Shown piece after piece: positions 45,004-52,941 of a DNA stretch of 64,000 nt (its first letter is position 1; each line of letters opens with the position of its first letter). The position numbers and the translations under genes were made by a program. Source of the stretch: CBDIHP01 sp965279195 (GTDB taxonomy: Bacteria > Planctomycetota > Planctomycetia > Isosphaerales > Isosphaeraceae); NCBI GenBank assembly GCA_965279195.1, contig CBDIHP010000040.1, positions 1 to 64,000 on the forward strand, read 5' to 3'. A model generated the notes under the pieces. The model was not told where the DNA came from. It was given only the letters and a program-made list of their open reading frames with translations, and ran no database searches.

Positions 45004-45510
45004 GAGATTCGGGGAATGGAACCGCCAGGACGCCAGGATCGCAGAGAATTTCTGTAGGCCGCGCTGCACCGCGGCCGAGCGCGCCGCGTCCACCGCACCC
45101 ACGCGAGCGTATGGTCGAACGCCCAGCCTCGGCACAAGGTCCGGAAAATGGCCCCGCATTTGACTTTTGGGGATTCGAAGGGGACTAGAAATGTGGAAAC
45201 TTGTGGATTCTGGCGATCCTTGGCTCTTTGACAATTCGGGTGGCTTTGGTTGCTTTGGAAATGTTGATCGTTAAGACATGAAGGCGTAATCAGTTCGGGC
45301 GAATTGGCTTCGTTTCGTCAAATCGCATCTCGCGGAAAGTGACCGGGAATCGGGGTAGCACGCGGTCGAACGACTCGAGAAACGTCCTCGACCAAACGAA
45401 CCCACCTGCCAGATTGGCAGTCGGAGCGAACTGGAATCTGGAGCGCGGATGCTCGCTCCGTTGCGTAGGGTGCGCCACGACGCGGACGTTCGTCCGCGTG
45501 GCACGACACG
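45004..45510. other. Intergenic region, lower GC, with hairpins
   Basis: 507 bp between convergent genes. Bases 45017-45050 (CGCCAGGACGCCAGGATCGC, AGAGAATT) resemble repeat family C. Bases 45180-45420 are visibly less GC-rich than the genes. A strong hairpin lies at 45474-45502. No gene is convincing. Confidence 0.55.
45474..45502. repeat. Hairpin between convergent genes
   Basis: GCCAC and CGCGGACG (45481-45488) pair with CGTCCGCG (45491-45498) and TGGC across a two-base TT loop. It lies 9 bp past the metallo-beta-lactamase stop and could act as a bidirectional transcript end, though no T run follows. Confidence 0.6.
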
Positions 45511-46605
45511 CTACGGTCTTGGTTCAGGAACGAACACCTTGTCGCGGATCGTTTCCAGCCGTTTCGGGCCGAGGCCCTCGACGTTGGTCAGGTCGTCGAC
45601 CGTCGCGTAGGGGCGGCCTTCGATGATGCGCTGGGCGAACTTGGGGCCGATGCCGGGGAGCGTCTGGAGTTCTTCCTGAGAGGCCGTGTTGAGGTCGATC
45701 AGGCCGGCGTTCGGATCGGCGGGCGCGGAGGGTTTGGCGGTGGTTTCGGGTGGTCCGCGAACGGGCTCGTTGGGATCGACGACCCGCCAGCGGCGGCCGT
45801 CGGTCTGGATGTGGATGGTGCCGTCCTGGTCGGTCCGACGCAGGGGGATCCCGGTGCGCCGGAGGACGGCCAGGGTCTCGGCGTGCGGGTGGCCGTAGTC
45901 GTTCTTCGCGGCGAGGCTGGCGACCGCGAGTTTGGGCTTGGAGATCAGCAGCCAGGGCAGGCTCGTGCCGTTGCGGCTGCCGTGGTGGGCGAGCTTCAGG
46001 ACGGTGATGTCGGCGCACAGCTCGGGCACGTTGTTCAGCCAGAACCGCCGCTCGGTCTCCTCGGCGTCGCCGGTGAGCAGGATCGAGAACGTCCCGTACT
46101 GGGCCCGGATCCCGACGCTGTTGTTGTTCTCCTCTTTCTTGTCGAAGTCGGCCTGCGGGAGGATCGACAGCCGCATCGAGCCCAGGTCGATCCGGCGCGC
46201 CGCCGGTCCGGTCGTCAGCACTTGCGCATCCGAATCCTTGAGCGTCTCCAGCAGAGTCACGAACTGCCGGCTGGTCTGCGGCGAGCCCGAGTCGAGGAAG
46301 TACTTCGGCTTGAATGCCTTCATGACCGCGCCCATGCCGCCGAAGTGGTCGAGGTGGTGGTGGGTGACCACGGCGAGGTCGAGCGACTCGATGCCGATCT
46401 TGCGGAGCGTCTTCACGACGTCCTTGCTCGGACCCGCGTCGATCAGGGCGGTCTTGCCCTCGGGGGAGCGCAGGAGGATCGAATCCCCCTGCCCCACGTC
46501 GAGGATGTAGATGTCCGCGATCCTGGGCTTCGGCTCCTGGGCGTCCGCGAGCGGGGCGAACGCGAGGAACGCGACGAGGAACCTCGGCCAGAATCGAAGA
46601 ATCAT
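45511..46605 (-). CDS. ComEC-like metallo-beta-lactamase protein with helix-hairpin-helix tail
   Basis: A 364-residue protein. Signal peptide to about residue 22. The MBL domain has VGQGDSILLRSP, VVTHHHLDHFGG (zinc ligands), LLTGDAEE and LAHHGSRNGTS, as in the C-terminal domain of ComEC. The last 70 residues hold two HhH motifs (LNTASQEELQTLPGIGPK and a second LTNVEGLGPKR). This suggests exported nuclease-like DNA processing. It is coupled to the DUF3006 gene by a 4-base overlap at the end of the C1-transfer cluster. Confidence 0.87.
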   Translation of the reverse strand: MILRFWPRFLVAFLAFAPLADAQEPKPRIADIYILDVGQGDSILLRSPEGKTALIDAGPSKDVVKTLRKIGIESLDLAVVTHHHLDHFGGMGAVMKAFKPKYFLDSGSPQTSRQFVTLLETLKDSDAQVLTTGPAARRIDLGSMRLSILPQADFDKKEENNNSVGIRAQYGTFSILLTGDAEETERRFWLNNVPELCADITVLKLAHHGSRNGTSLPWLLISKPKLAVASLAAKNDYGHPHAETLAVLRRTGIPLRRTDQDGTIHIQTDGRRWRVVDPNEPVRGPPETTAKPSAPADPNAGLIDLNTASQEELQTLPGIGPKFAQRIIEGRPYATVDDLTNVEGLGPKRLETIRDKVFVPEPRP

Positions 46606-46847
46606 ATCGAGATGTCCCCGCCCGGGTCGCGCTTCCTGAGTTCGGCCCTCAACGCGTCGGTCTTCTCCTGAACGGCCTTGGTGGCCTTCGTGTCGCGGGC
46701 GAAGGTCAGGGTCAGGATCTCGCCGGCCTTCACGCCCTTCGGCAGCAGGTCGCGCGGGACGTTGATCACGCGGTCCTGGTCGTCGATCAGGACCGCGATC
46801 TCCTTCGACTTCCCCTCGAACCGATCGACGGTCAAAGCGATTCCCAT
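46602..46847 (-). CDS. DUF3006 family protein
   Basis: An 81-residue protein: ALTVDRFEGKSKEIAVLIDD, then VPRDLLPKGVKAGEIL, matching the small DUF3006 beta-barrel family, which is often encoded next to ComEC-like MBL proteins, as here. No signal peptide or catalytic motif. The stop overlaps the MBL start; the start lies 4 bp after the PTPS-like stop. Confidence 0.85.
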   Translation of the reverse strand: MGIALTVDRFEGKSKEIAVLIDDQDRVINVPRDLLPKGVKAGEILTLTFARDTKATKAVQEKTDALRAELRKRDPGGDISI

Positions 46848-46851
46848 GCGA

Positions 46852-47364
46852 TCACGCCTCGCGGTTCCATTCCACGGTGGCCGACTGCCCCGCGCACTCC
46901 TCGACCTCGACCCGCATGACCTCTGGCAGCGTCAAGCCCCTGGCCGCGATGGCGTCGCGGAGCCGCTGGCCGATGTAGTCGGCGACGAGTTCGGAGGTGG
47001 TGTTGGGCACATCGAGCAGGACGCAATCGTCCTTGGGGAAGCTCCAGAACCGCTCCTTGTAGCGGAGGATCCAGTTGGACCCGGCGTCTTCGAGCCGGAT
47101 CAAGGGGCTCTGCGTGGGGACGAGCATCCGGTGGTCGAGTTCGTCGACGATCGCGCGGGTGAGGTCGCGGAGGGCGATGAAGTCGAAGACGTAGTGGTTC
47201 TCGTCGAGCGGCCCCTCGACCTCGACGGCGGCGCGGTAGTTGTGGCCGTGGATCCGCTCGCAGTGGTCGCCGTCGTAGGTGATGAAATGCCCCGAGCAGA
47301 AGACCAGGTAATCCTTGGTGACGCGGACCTGGAAGCGTCGCGAACCGGGCACGGCGGGCCTCAC
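46852..47364 (-). CDS. 6-pyruvoyl-tetrahydropterin synthase (QueD/PTPS) family protein
   Basis: A 170-residue protein. FCSGHFITYDGDHCERIHGHNY supplies the zinc His residues and the catalytic Cys (given in part); DFIALRDLTRAIVDELDHRML and a late VEVEECAG complete the fold. A GTG start at 47364 overlaps the CitG-like stop (GTGA); the longer frame to 47649 is antisense-like. PTPS relatives make pterins or queuosine precursors; in this operon a role in H4MPT pterin synthesis is likely but inferred. Confidence 0.82.
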   Translation of the reverse strand: MRPAVPGSRRFQVRVTKDYLVFCSGHFITYDGDHCERIHGHNYRAAVEVEGPLDENHYVFDFIALRDLTRAIVDELDHRMLVPTQSPLIRLEDAGSNWILRYKERFWSFPKDDCVLLDVPNTTSELVADYIGQRLRDAIAARGLTLPEVMRVEVEECAGQSATVEWNREA

Positions 47365-48278
47365 GAGTCGGGCGATGGGTCGAACGGGTCCGAGGCGGAG
47401 AGTTCGGGCAGGGACCAGCCTCGCGGCCCCGCGTTCCTCGGCAGCACGATTGTCCCATCGCGGAGCGCCACGAACAAGGCGGCCGTCACGAGGTCGGCCG
47501 TCGTGCCCGGGTTCCGCCGGTGCCCCTCGGCCCGGAGCCAGGCGTCGAGGTCGGCGAACGACTCGCGCCCGGCCCTCGTGTCCGGCCAGCCCCGGTCCAT
47601 CACCGCGCGGGCCAGCCCGGTGGCCTCGCGGGCGGTCGCCTCGCCGCACTTCCGCCAGATGAGCGAGTCGAAATGCGTCGCCAGCAGCGTCAGGAACGTC
47701 CCCTGGATGGTCGTCTCCAGCGGGTACCCTGCCCGGAGCGCCTTGCGGACGGCCGGCACGGCCAGGGTGAAAATCTCGTTATACTGATTCACATATTGAC
47801 GCGCAATCAGGTCGCGGACCGACGCCAGCCGCATGGCCTCCAGCAGGGCGACCGTGGGGGCCTGGCCGACGTCCTGGTCCTCGACCTTCCCCAGGCCGCC
47901 GGGGCTCGCCAGGCGGATGGCCTCATAGACGTCGGCCGCGTCCGAGACGGTCGTCCCCTCGACGACCCGGCGGACGCCGGAGCGCAGGTCGTCCTCGCCC
48001 GACGCCGCCGCGAGCGGGGCGAGCAGGAGGATCATCCCGAGGTTCGTATTCGTGTTGATGAATTGCCGGGTCGATCGGACGGCGTCGAGGATCGTGGCGC
48101 CCAGGGGCCGCGTCGGGGCCAGGTCCAGCGGCCCCCGGATCGCCAGGGCGCTGAGGGCGAAGTCGAGGTAGTGGGCGTCGTCGAACGCGTGCTCGGGGTG
48201 GACGTTGCCGGGCTTCCGGGCCGTCGCTTCGAGCAGGCAGGCGAGCTGGGCGATCGTGCCGGGGGAGAGCGGGCTCAT
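47361..48278 (-). CDS. Triphosphoribosyl-dephospho-CoA synthase-like protein (CitG/COG1767)
   Basis: A 305-residue helical protein. LLEATARKPGNVHPEHAF, then NTNTNLGMILLLAPLA, and GTTADLVTAALFVALRDG fit the CitG/MdcB family. No citrate or malonate lyase genes are near. COG1767 members accompany H4MPT genes in C1-using bacteria, where phosphoribosyl transfer during methanopterin synthesis is a reasonable guess. It overlaps its neighbours by 4 bases on both sides. Confidence 0.82.
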   Translation of the reverse strand: MSPLSPGTIAQLACLLEATARKPGNVHPEHAFDDAHYLDFALSALAIRGPLDLAPTRPLGATILDAVRSTRQFINTNTNLGMILLLAPLAAASGEDDLRSGVRRVVEGTTVSDAADVYEAIRLASPGGLGKVEDQDVGQAPTVALLEAMRLASVRDLIARQYVNQYNEIFTLAVPAVRKALRAGYPLETTIQGTFLTLLATHFDSLIWRKCGEATAREATGLARAVMDRGWPDTRAGRESFADLDAWLRAEGHRRNPGTTADLVTAALFVALRDGTIVLPRNAGPRGWSLPELSASDPFDPSPDS

Positions 48279-49156
48279 GCGCAGGCCCCCCGGAACTCGT
48301 CCAGGATCTGCGTCGCCACGTCCAGGCCGGTCGCGGCAGAGAATGCCTTCCAGCCCGGCACGGCGTTGACCTCGATCACGACCCAGCCGCGATCCTCGGG
48401 CAGCAGGTCCACGCCGCAGACCTTCGCCCCGACGGCCTCGGCCGCGCGGATGGCCAGGCTTGCGGCCCGCTCGTCCAGCTCGACCGCCACCGCCCTGCCC
48501 CCCTGCGCGACGTTCGCCCGCCACTCGCCCTCGGCCGCCTGGCGGCGGATCGCGCCCAGGGCCCGGCCGTTCAGGACGAAGACCCGCAGGTCGTGCCCCG
48601 GGTTCGGGAGGAACTCCTGGAGATACAAGACTCCGCCGATGCGTTCGATGGCCCGGAAGACCCGCGAGGCGGTCTCGGCGTCGGTCAGCCGGGTCAGCCC
48701 CCGCCCCTCGGAGCCGAACAGGGGCTTCAGGATCACGTCCCGGCCGAGCGACTCGAAGGCGGCCATCGCATCGGCGGACGATTCCCCGACCCAGGTCGGC
48801 GGCACGGGCAGCCCGGCGGCCTCGATCCGGGCGAGCGACAGGTACTTGTCCACCGCCGCCTCGACCGCCCGGGGCGGGTTCCAGACGGGGATCCCCATCG
48901 ATTCGAGCGTGTGCAACGCGTCCATCCGGAAGACCACCTGCTCCAGCGAGCCCGGCGGCATCATCCGGATCAGGACGCCGTCGGACGCGGCCAGGTCGAA
49001 CTCGCCGGCTCGGATCGTCCGCCCCGCCCGGCCCACGCCGGCCGCGATCGTCGGGAACGGCACGGCGTGCAGGCGGATCGACAGCCCGGCCGCCGCCCGC
49101 AGGAGGTCCTGGACGTGCCAGCCGTGTCCCGAGACGAGCGCGACGAGATCCTTCAT
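48275..49156 (-). CDS. RimK-type ATP-grasp ligase, MptN-like
   Basis: A 293-residue protein. ATP-grasp core: VDKYLSLARIEAAGLPVPPTW, DVILKPLFGSEGRGL, LYLQEFLPNPGHDLRVFV and VVIEINAVPGW (metal-binding Glu/Asn). It belongs with RimK/MptN enzymes that add glutamate to a cofactor; MptN adds the terminal glutamate of tetrahydrosarcinapterin. The C1 context favours an H4MPT or furan glutamylation role. The ATG at 49156 (MKDLVALV) is preferred over 49180. Confidence 0.82.
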   Translation of the reverse strand: MKDLVALVSGHGWHVQDLLRAAAGLSIRLHAVPFPTIAAGVGRAGRTIRAGEFDLAASDGVLIRMMPPGSLEQVVFRMDALHTLESMGIPVWNPPRAVEAAVDKYLSLARIEAAGLPVPPTWVGESSADAMAAFESLGRDVILKPLFGSEGRGLTRLTDAETASRVFRAIERIGGVLYLQEFLPNPGHDLRVFVLNGRALGAIRRQAAEGEWRANVAQGGRAVAVELDERAASLAIRAAEAVGAKVCGVDLLPEDRGWVVIEVNAVPGWKAFSAATGLDVATQILDEFRGACA

Positions 49157-49195
49157 ATCAAGAACGGGGAGCTGAGGCACTGGCGTCGGGACATA

Positions 49196-50140
49196 TCAGT
49201 ATCCGAAGGAGGCGGCGAGGACGTCGGGGGCGAGCCCGCCGAACGCGTGGGTCCGGCCCGTCTGGATGTTCTGGAAGACGACCTCGGCGGGGCTGAAGAG
49301 CATCTTGTCCACGGCGTAGAAGTCGTGGTTGTACCGCTTGAAGATCGCGGCGAACGGCTCGCCGTGGTCGGGCGAGGCCGACGACGGGACCTTCGGGCCG
49401 ATCTCCGCGAGGCTCTCGTCGTCGCCGGTCACCTGCAGGACCACCCGGCCGCCGTAGAGGATCGCGTCGTTGGTCCGGCCGATGGCGGCCATGTCGTGCT
49501 TGGCGACCGGAGGCAACGGGGCCGATCCGGTGGCCGAGACCAGCCGGGAGAGGTCGAACTTCAGCTCGTGGAGCTTGTGCAGGGCCGTCTCGACCGACCG
49601 GGCCACCACCTGCAAGCCTCCGGCGATGCTGGCCGTCGGGGCGATCAGGAGGGTCACGCCCGAGGTCGGCACGCGGCAGGACTCGGCGACCTTCGCCATG
49701 ATCTCGGGCGTCGGCAGGGTCCGGCCTTCGAGCACCCCGACGACGGCGGGCACATCCTCCCGGATGCCGATCTCCCCGAAGATCGGCTCGTGGGCGTAGG
49801 CGGCCCGCATAGGCCCGGAACCCATGGCGAAGTACGAGTCCGACGAGATCGCCCAGCCGGCGTACTGGCTCCCGAGGCAGGCGGCGACCGGCTGGTCGGT
49901 GGCGACGTGGACGATCGGGCAGCCCTTGCCGGCGACCTCCCCCATCGCGACCGAGATGGTGGCCAGGTCGGCCATGCAGATCCGGGCCAGGAAGAGCCCG
50001 GCCTCGAACCCGCCGAGCGTGCGGATCCCGCAGTCGACGACCCGGCCCCCCTTCTCGATCGGGAGCGCGGCGACGCGGCGGTCCTGGGCGTGGGTGAGGA
50101 GGGACTCGACGAGCCAGAGTGCCCGGGAATTCAGGGTCAT
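49196..50140 (-). CDS. mch: Methenyl-H4MPT cyclohydrolase
   Basis: A 314-residue protein. LPIEKGGRVVDCGI, GGFEAGLFLARICMADLA, SSDSYFAMGSGPMRA and HDFYAVDKMLFSPAEV are the conserved blocks of Mch. It interconverts methenyl-H4MPT and 5-formyl-H4MPT, one step before the formyl group is passed to methanofuran. It lies between fhcC (28 bp upstream) and the MptN-like ligase (39 bp downstream). Confidence 0.95.
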   Translation of the reverse strand: MTLNSRALWLVESLLTHAQDRRVAALPIEKGGRVVDCGIRTLGGFEAGLFLARICMADLATISVAMGEVAGKGCPIVHVATDQPVAACLGSQYAGWAISSDSYFAMGSGPMRAAYAHEPIFGEIGIREDVPAVVGVLEGRTLPTPEIMAKVAESCRVPTSGVTLLIAPTASIAGGLQVVARSVETALHKLHELKFDLSRLVSATGSAPLPPVAKHDMAAIGRTNDAILYGGRVVLQVTGDDESLAEIGPKVPSSASPDHGEPFAAIFKRYNHDFYAVDKMLFSPAEVVFQNIQTGRTHAFGGLAPDVLAASFGY

Positions 50141-50168
50141 GGGAACCTCGGCGACCGACCGGAGCGAC

Positions 50169-50966
50169 TCAGACGGCCACGAGCAGTTCGCCCTGGCCGC
50201 CGGCCGCGAGGTCGCCATTGTACCGCAACGGCGTCGCCCGGTCAGCGGCCTCGGGGACCTCGAACCCCCAGGCCGCCAGTTGCCGCAGGTAGATCGTCAG
50301 GATGGGGGGGCGAGATCGCCCGGCCGGGAGGAAGGTCGGCAGGACTTCCCCGGGCCCCTCGCCCAGCGCGAACAGGCTCCCCCGCTTCATCCCCGAACCC
50401 GCATGCCGGCCCATCGCCCCGAACCCGAAGATCGAGCCGGCGATCATCGAACGCCCGGCCCGCTCGCCGATCCGGCCCCGCACGGCGATGACCCCGCGGC
50501 GCATCAGGAGCCCGAGGTCGTCGCCCGCGTCCCCTTCGACCAGGATCACCCCCTCGCGCATCCCCCGGCGGCTCCCCGGCAGGGCGGCACCCAGGAGGTC
50601 GCCTGCGTTCCCCCGGATGAGCATCCGGCCCCCGAGCATCTCGGCCCCGGCCCGGTCGCCGACGCATCCGGTCACCTCGACAGTCCCCCCGGCGAGGCCC
50701 TCGGCGAGGCGGTCTCCGACATCCCCCTCGACCACCAGCCGGCCCGAGGTCATCCCCGATGCCAGGCCGTGGACGCGGGACAGATCGCCTTCGATCCGGA
50801 GGTCGCCGTCCGGCTCGCCCTCGACGTGGAACAGTTCCCCCAGCTCGACCGTGGCGTTCCCGACCCCGATCTCGGTCCCGTGCCCGAGGTCCGGGTTGTC
50901 CGGCCGGATCGGGCGGCCGTCGATCGGCAAGGTGGCGTGCGAACGCACCCGGAGCACGAGGGGCAT
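50169..50966 (-). CDS. fhcC: Formyltransferase/hydrolase complex subunit C
   Basis: A 265-residue protein. A right-handed beta-helix of repeated G..xG..aGxxxGG turns (EGDVGDRLAEGLAGG, RGNAGDLLGAAL, GAGRSMIAGSIFGFG-like) as in FwdC/FhcC and the glutamate synthase C-terminal domain. In the bacterial Fhc complex it pairs with FhcA/B/D to release formate from formyl-methanofuran. Here it is separated from fhcD by an oppositely oriented Rpn-like gene, so it needs its own promoter. Confidence 0.92.
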   Translation of the reverse strand: MPLVLRVRSHATLPIDGRPIRPDNPDLGHGTEIGVGNATVELGELFHVEGEPDGDLRIEGDLSRVHGLASGMTSGRLVVEGDVGDRLAEGLAGGTVEVTGCVGDRAGAEMLGGRMLIRGNAGDLLGAALPGSRRGMREGVILVEGDAGDDLGLLMRRGVIAVRGRIGERAGRSMIAGSIFGFGAMGRHAGSGMKRGSLFALGEGPGEVLPTFLPAGRSRPPILTIYLRQLAAWGFEVPEAADRATPLRYNGDLAAGGQGELLVAV

Positions 50967-51163
50967 GGTTCGGGGACTCCGCCGGATGCGAGAGGACTGA
51001 TCGGTGACAGGTGAGGAATGGTGTGGGATCACGACATCGCGGTGTCGTCAGCCGCAGGAAATTTCAACCATTAACCATGAACCACCTCCCGGCTTCAAGA
51101 TATGGGCTATCCTGTGAGTTAGGGGCCGTCATCGTTCGATGGCCTCCCTCGGAGTGTGGCCCG

Positions 51164-52048
51164 GTGACGAAGCCCAGCGACCCACTGAAGAGGGACCTGC
51201 TCGCCGCGGGTCCGGCGGATTGGCTCTGGCTGGCCGGCTGGCCCGCCCGGGGGCCCGTTCGTCTGGTGGAAGAGCCGGCGAGCCCGACGACCGGGGAGGA
51301 TACGTTCCTCTGGGTGGACGAGCCCCAGCCCTGGCTCGCCCGGGTCGATTTCGAGGCATCCCAGGACCGCTGGCTGGCCGATCGCCTGCTCCGCGAGAAC
51401 GTCGTGACCGGGTCGAAGTACGAACTGCCCGTCCGGAGCCTGGCCATCCTGCTCCGGCAGGAGGCGGAGGTACCCGGCCTGAACGGGAAGGTCGAGTGGC
51501 GCTGGCCGGGCAAGGTCACCTACCTGACGTTCCTCTACGACGTCGTCCGTGTCTGGACGATCCCGGCCTCGCGGATCCTCGAAGGCCCCCTGGCGCTCCT
51601 GCCGCTCGCCCCGCTGGCGAGGGTCTCGGTGAGCGAGGCGGCGAAGGTCGTCGCCCGGATGCGGTCCCGGATCCGGGCCGAGGCGTCGCCCGAGGAGGCC
51701 GCGCGGCTCTGGTCGTCCATCAGCATCCTGCTGGGCTTGAAATACTCGGTCGAGATGGCCGACGTCCTTTTGCGAGGGGTCAAGGAGATGGAGGAATCGT
51801 CCACCTACCAGGCCATCCTCCGTAAGGGCGAGGCCCTCGGCGAGACGAAGGGGGCCGCGATCGAGGCCCGGCGGCTCATCATCAGGCTGGGCACCCGCAA
51901 GCTCGGCGACCCCGACCTGGCGATCCGCGACCTGCTCGACTCGATCGACGACATCGACGCCTTGGAGCGGATGATCGACCGGCTCGACCCGGCGAAGCAG
52001 TGGTCCGACCTCCTCGGCCCCACCCATCACGAGCCCGACCCGGCGTAG
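51164..52048 (+). CDS. Rpn/PD-(D/E)XK nuclease family protein (DUF4351-like)
   Basis: A 294-residue protein. The GTG start gives TKPSDPLKRDLLAAGPADWL, the usual opening of this planctomycete/cyanobacterial family. LARVDFEASQDRWLADRLLREN corresponds to the D..ExQ nuclease core (given in part), with Glu/Ser variation, and the helical C-terminus ends in LIIRLGTRKLGDP. Such genes are numerous and mobile-like. It is the only plus-strand gene in the C1 cluster; its 3' end overlaps that of fhcD by 22 bp. Confidence 0.78.
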   Translation: MTKPSDPLKRDLLAAGPADWLWLAGWPARGPVRLVEEPASPTTGEDTFLWVDEPQPWLARVDFEASQDRWLADRLLRENVVTGSKYELPVRSLAILLRQEAEVPGLNGKVEWRWPGKVTYLTFLYDVVRVWTIPASRILEGPLALLPLAPLARVSVSEAAKVVARMRSRIRAEASPEEAARLWSSISILLGLKYSVEMADVLLRGVKEMEESSTYQAILRKGEALGETKGAAIEARRLIIRLGTRKLGDPDLAIRDLLDSIDDIDALERMIDRLDPAKQWSDLLGPTHHEPDPA

Positions 52049-52941
52049 CGGCCGAGGACCTCCCGCAACCGGATGTGGAACGGCCCGAGCTTGCCGCCGT
52101 AATTCCCAGCGGTGATGGCGACGATCCCGTCCAGAGCACCCGCGCGAAGTCCCGCCACCGTCGCCCGCTCGACGGCGTCCAGGGTCAGGCCGTCGATCAC
52201 GATTTCATAAGCACAGTCCGCCCCGTCGGGGAGGTCCGAGGGGACCAGGCCCCGGAGCGTCGGGGCGAAGGCCGTGTTGGTGCTGGCCCGCAGGGCCTTG
52301 TACTTGCTGCCGACCTTCGAGCCCGACCGGGCTATCCCGCCGGGGAACGGCAGGATGATGTCGGGGCAGGCTCGCATCGCGGCCACGGCTGCCTCGGTGG
52401 CGCGGAGGGTCGTGGGGCGGTCCCGGCCGAGCAGGATGATGTTGCCGCCGGCGACGCCCTTGGTGGTGCCGAAGGTTTCCTCGCAGGTGAACTCCCCGTC
52501 CATCACGGGGATCCGCCAGTACCGACGGCCTTCGAGCCGCTTGGAGATCTGCCAGCCGTCGCCGAAGTACCGCAGCTTGCCGCCGACCTTGATCGACTTC
52601 TCGCCGACCGGCAGGCCGTTGTAGCAGGCGGTCGTCGGGCAGGTCATCACGCACTGGCCGACCCGGTTCGTCAGGGCCTTTTCGAGGGCGTCCCGGCTGA
52701 AGGCGAACACCAGGACGCTCACCCCGGGGCGGCCATCGGGGGTCTCGTCGGGGTTCAGCGTCTTCTCGATCGACGCCTCGGCGTCGCAGGCAATGACGCT
52801 GGTGGCGTAGCCCGACATGGTCCGGCCGGCGACCTCGGCCCAGGCGGGGGAGTCGGCCGTGACGATCGCGCGGGCCGCGACCATCGGGAAGGCCTCGGCG
52901 AAGGTGTCGACGATGGGTATGTTGTTGATGTGTTCGCTCAT
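52027..52941 (-). CDS. fhcD: Formylmethanofuran:H4MPT formyltransferase
   Basis: A 304-residue Ftr family protein. It opens with NNIPIVDTFAEAFPMVAARA, and has CPTTACYNGLP, FGTTKGVAGGNIILLGRD, and SKVGSKYKALRASTNTAF. It moves the formyl group between H4MPT and the furan carrier and acts as subunit D of the Fhc complex. The start overlaps the fhcA stop by 4 bases. Confidence 0.96.
   Translation of the reverse strand: MSEHINNIPIVDTFAEAFPMVAARAIVTADSPAWAEVAGRTMSGYATSVIACDAEASIEKTLNPDETPDGRPGVSVLVFAFSRDALEKALTNRVGQCVMTCPTTACYNGLPVGEKSIKVGGKLRYFGDGWQISKRLEGRRYWRIPVMDGEFTCEETFGTTKGVAGGNIILLGRDRPTTLRATEAAVAAMRACPDIILPFPGGIARSGSKVGSKYKALRASTNTAFAPTLRGLVPSDLPDGADCAYEIVIDGLTLDAVERATVAGLRAGALDGIVAITAGNYGGKLGPFHIRLREVLGRYAGSGS

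Noticed and set aside
45228..45233. TTGACA in the low-GC intergenic region
   Set aside because: The -10 position reads TGCTTT (two matches), and the next gene is on the opposite strand.
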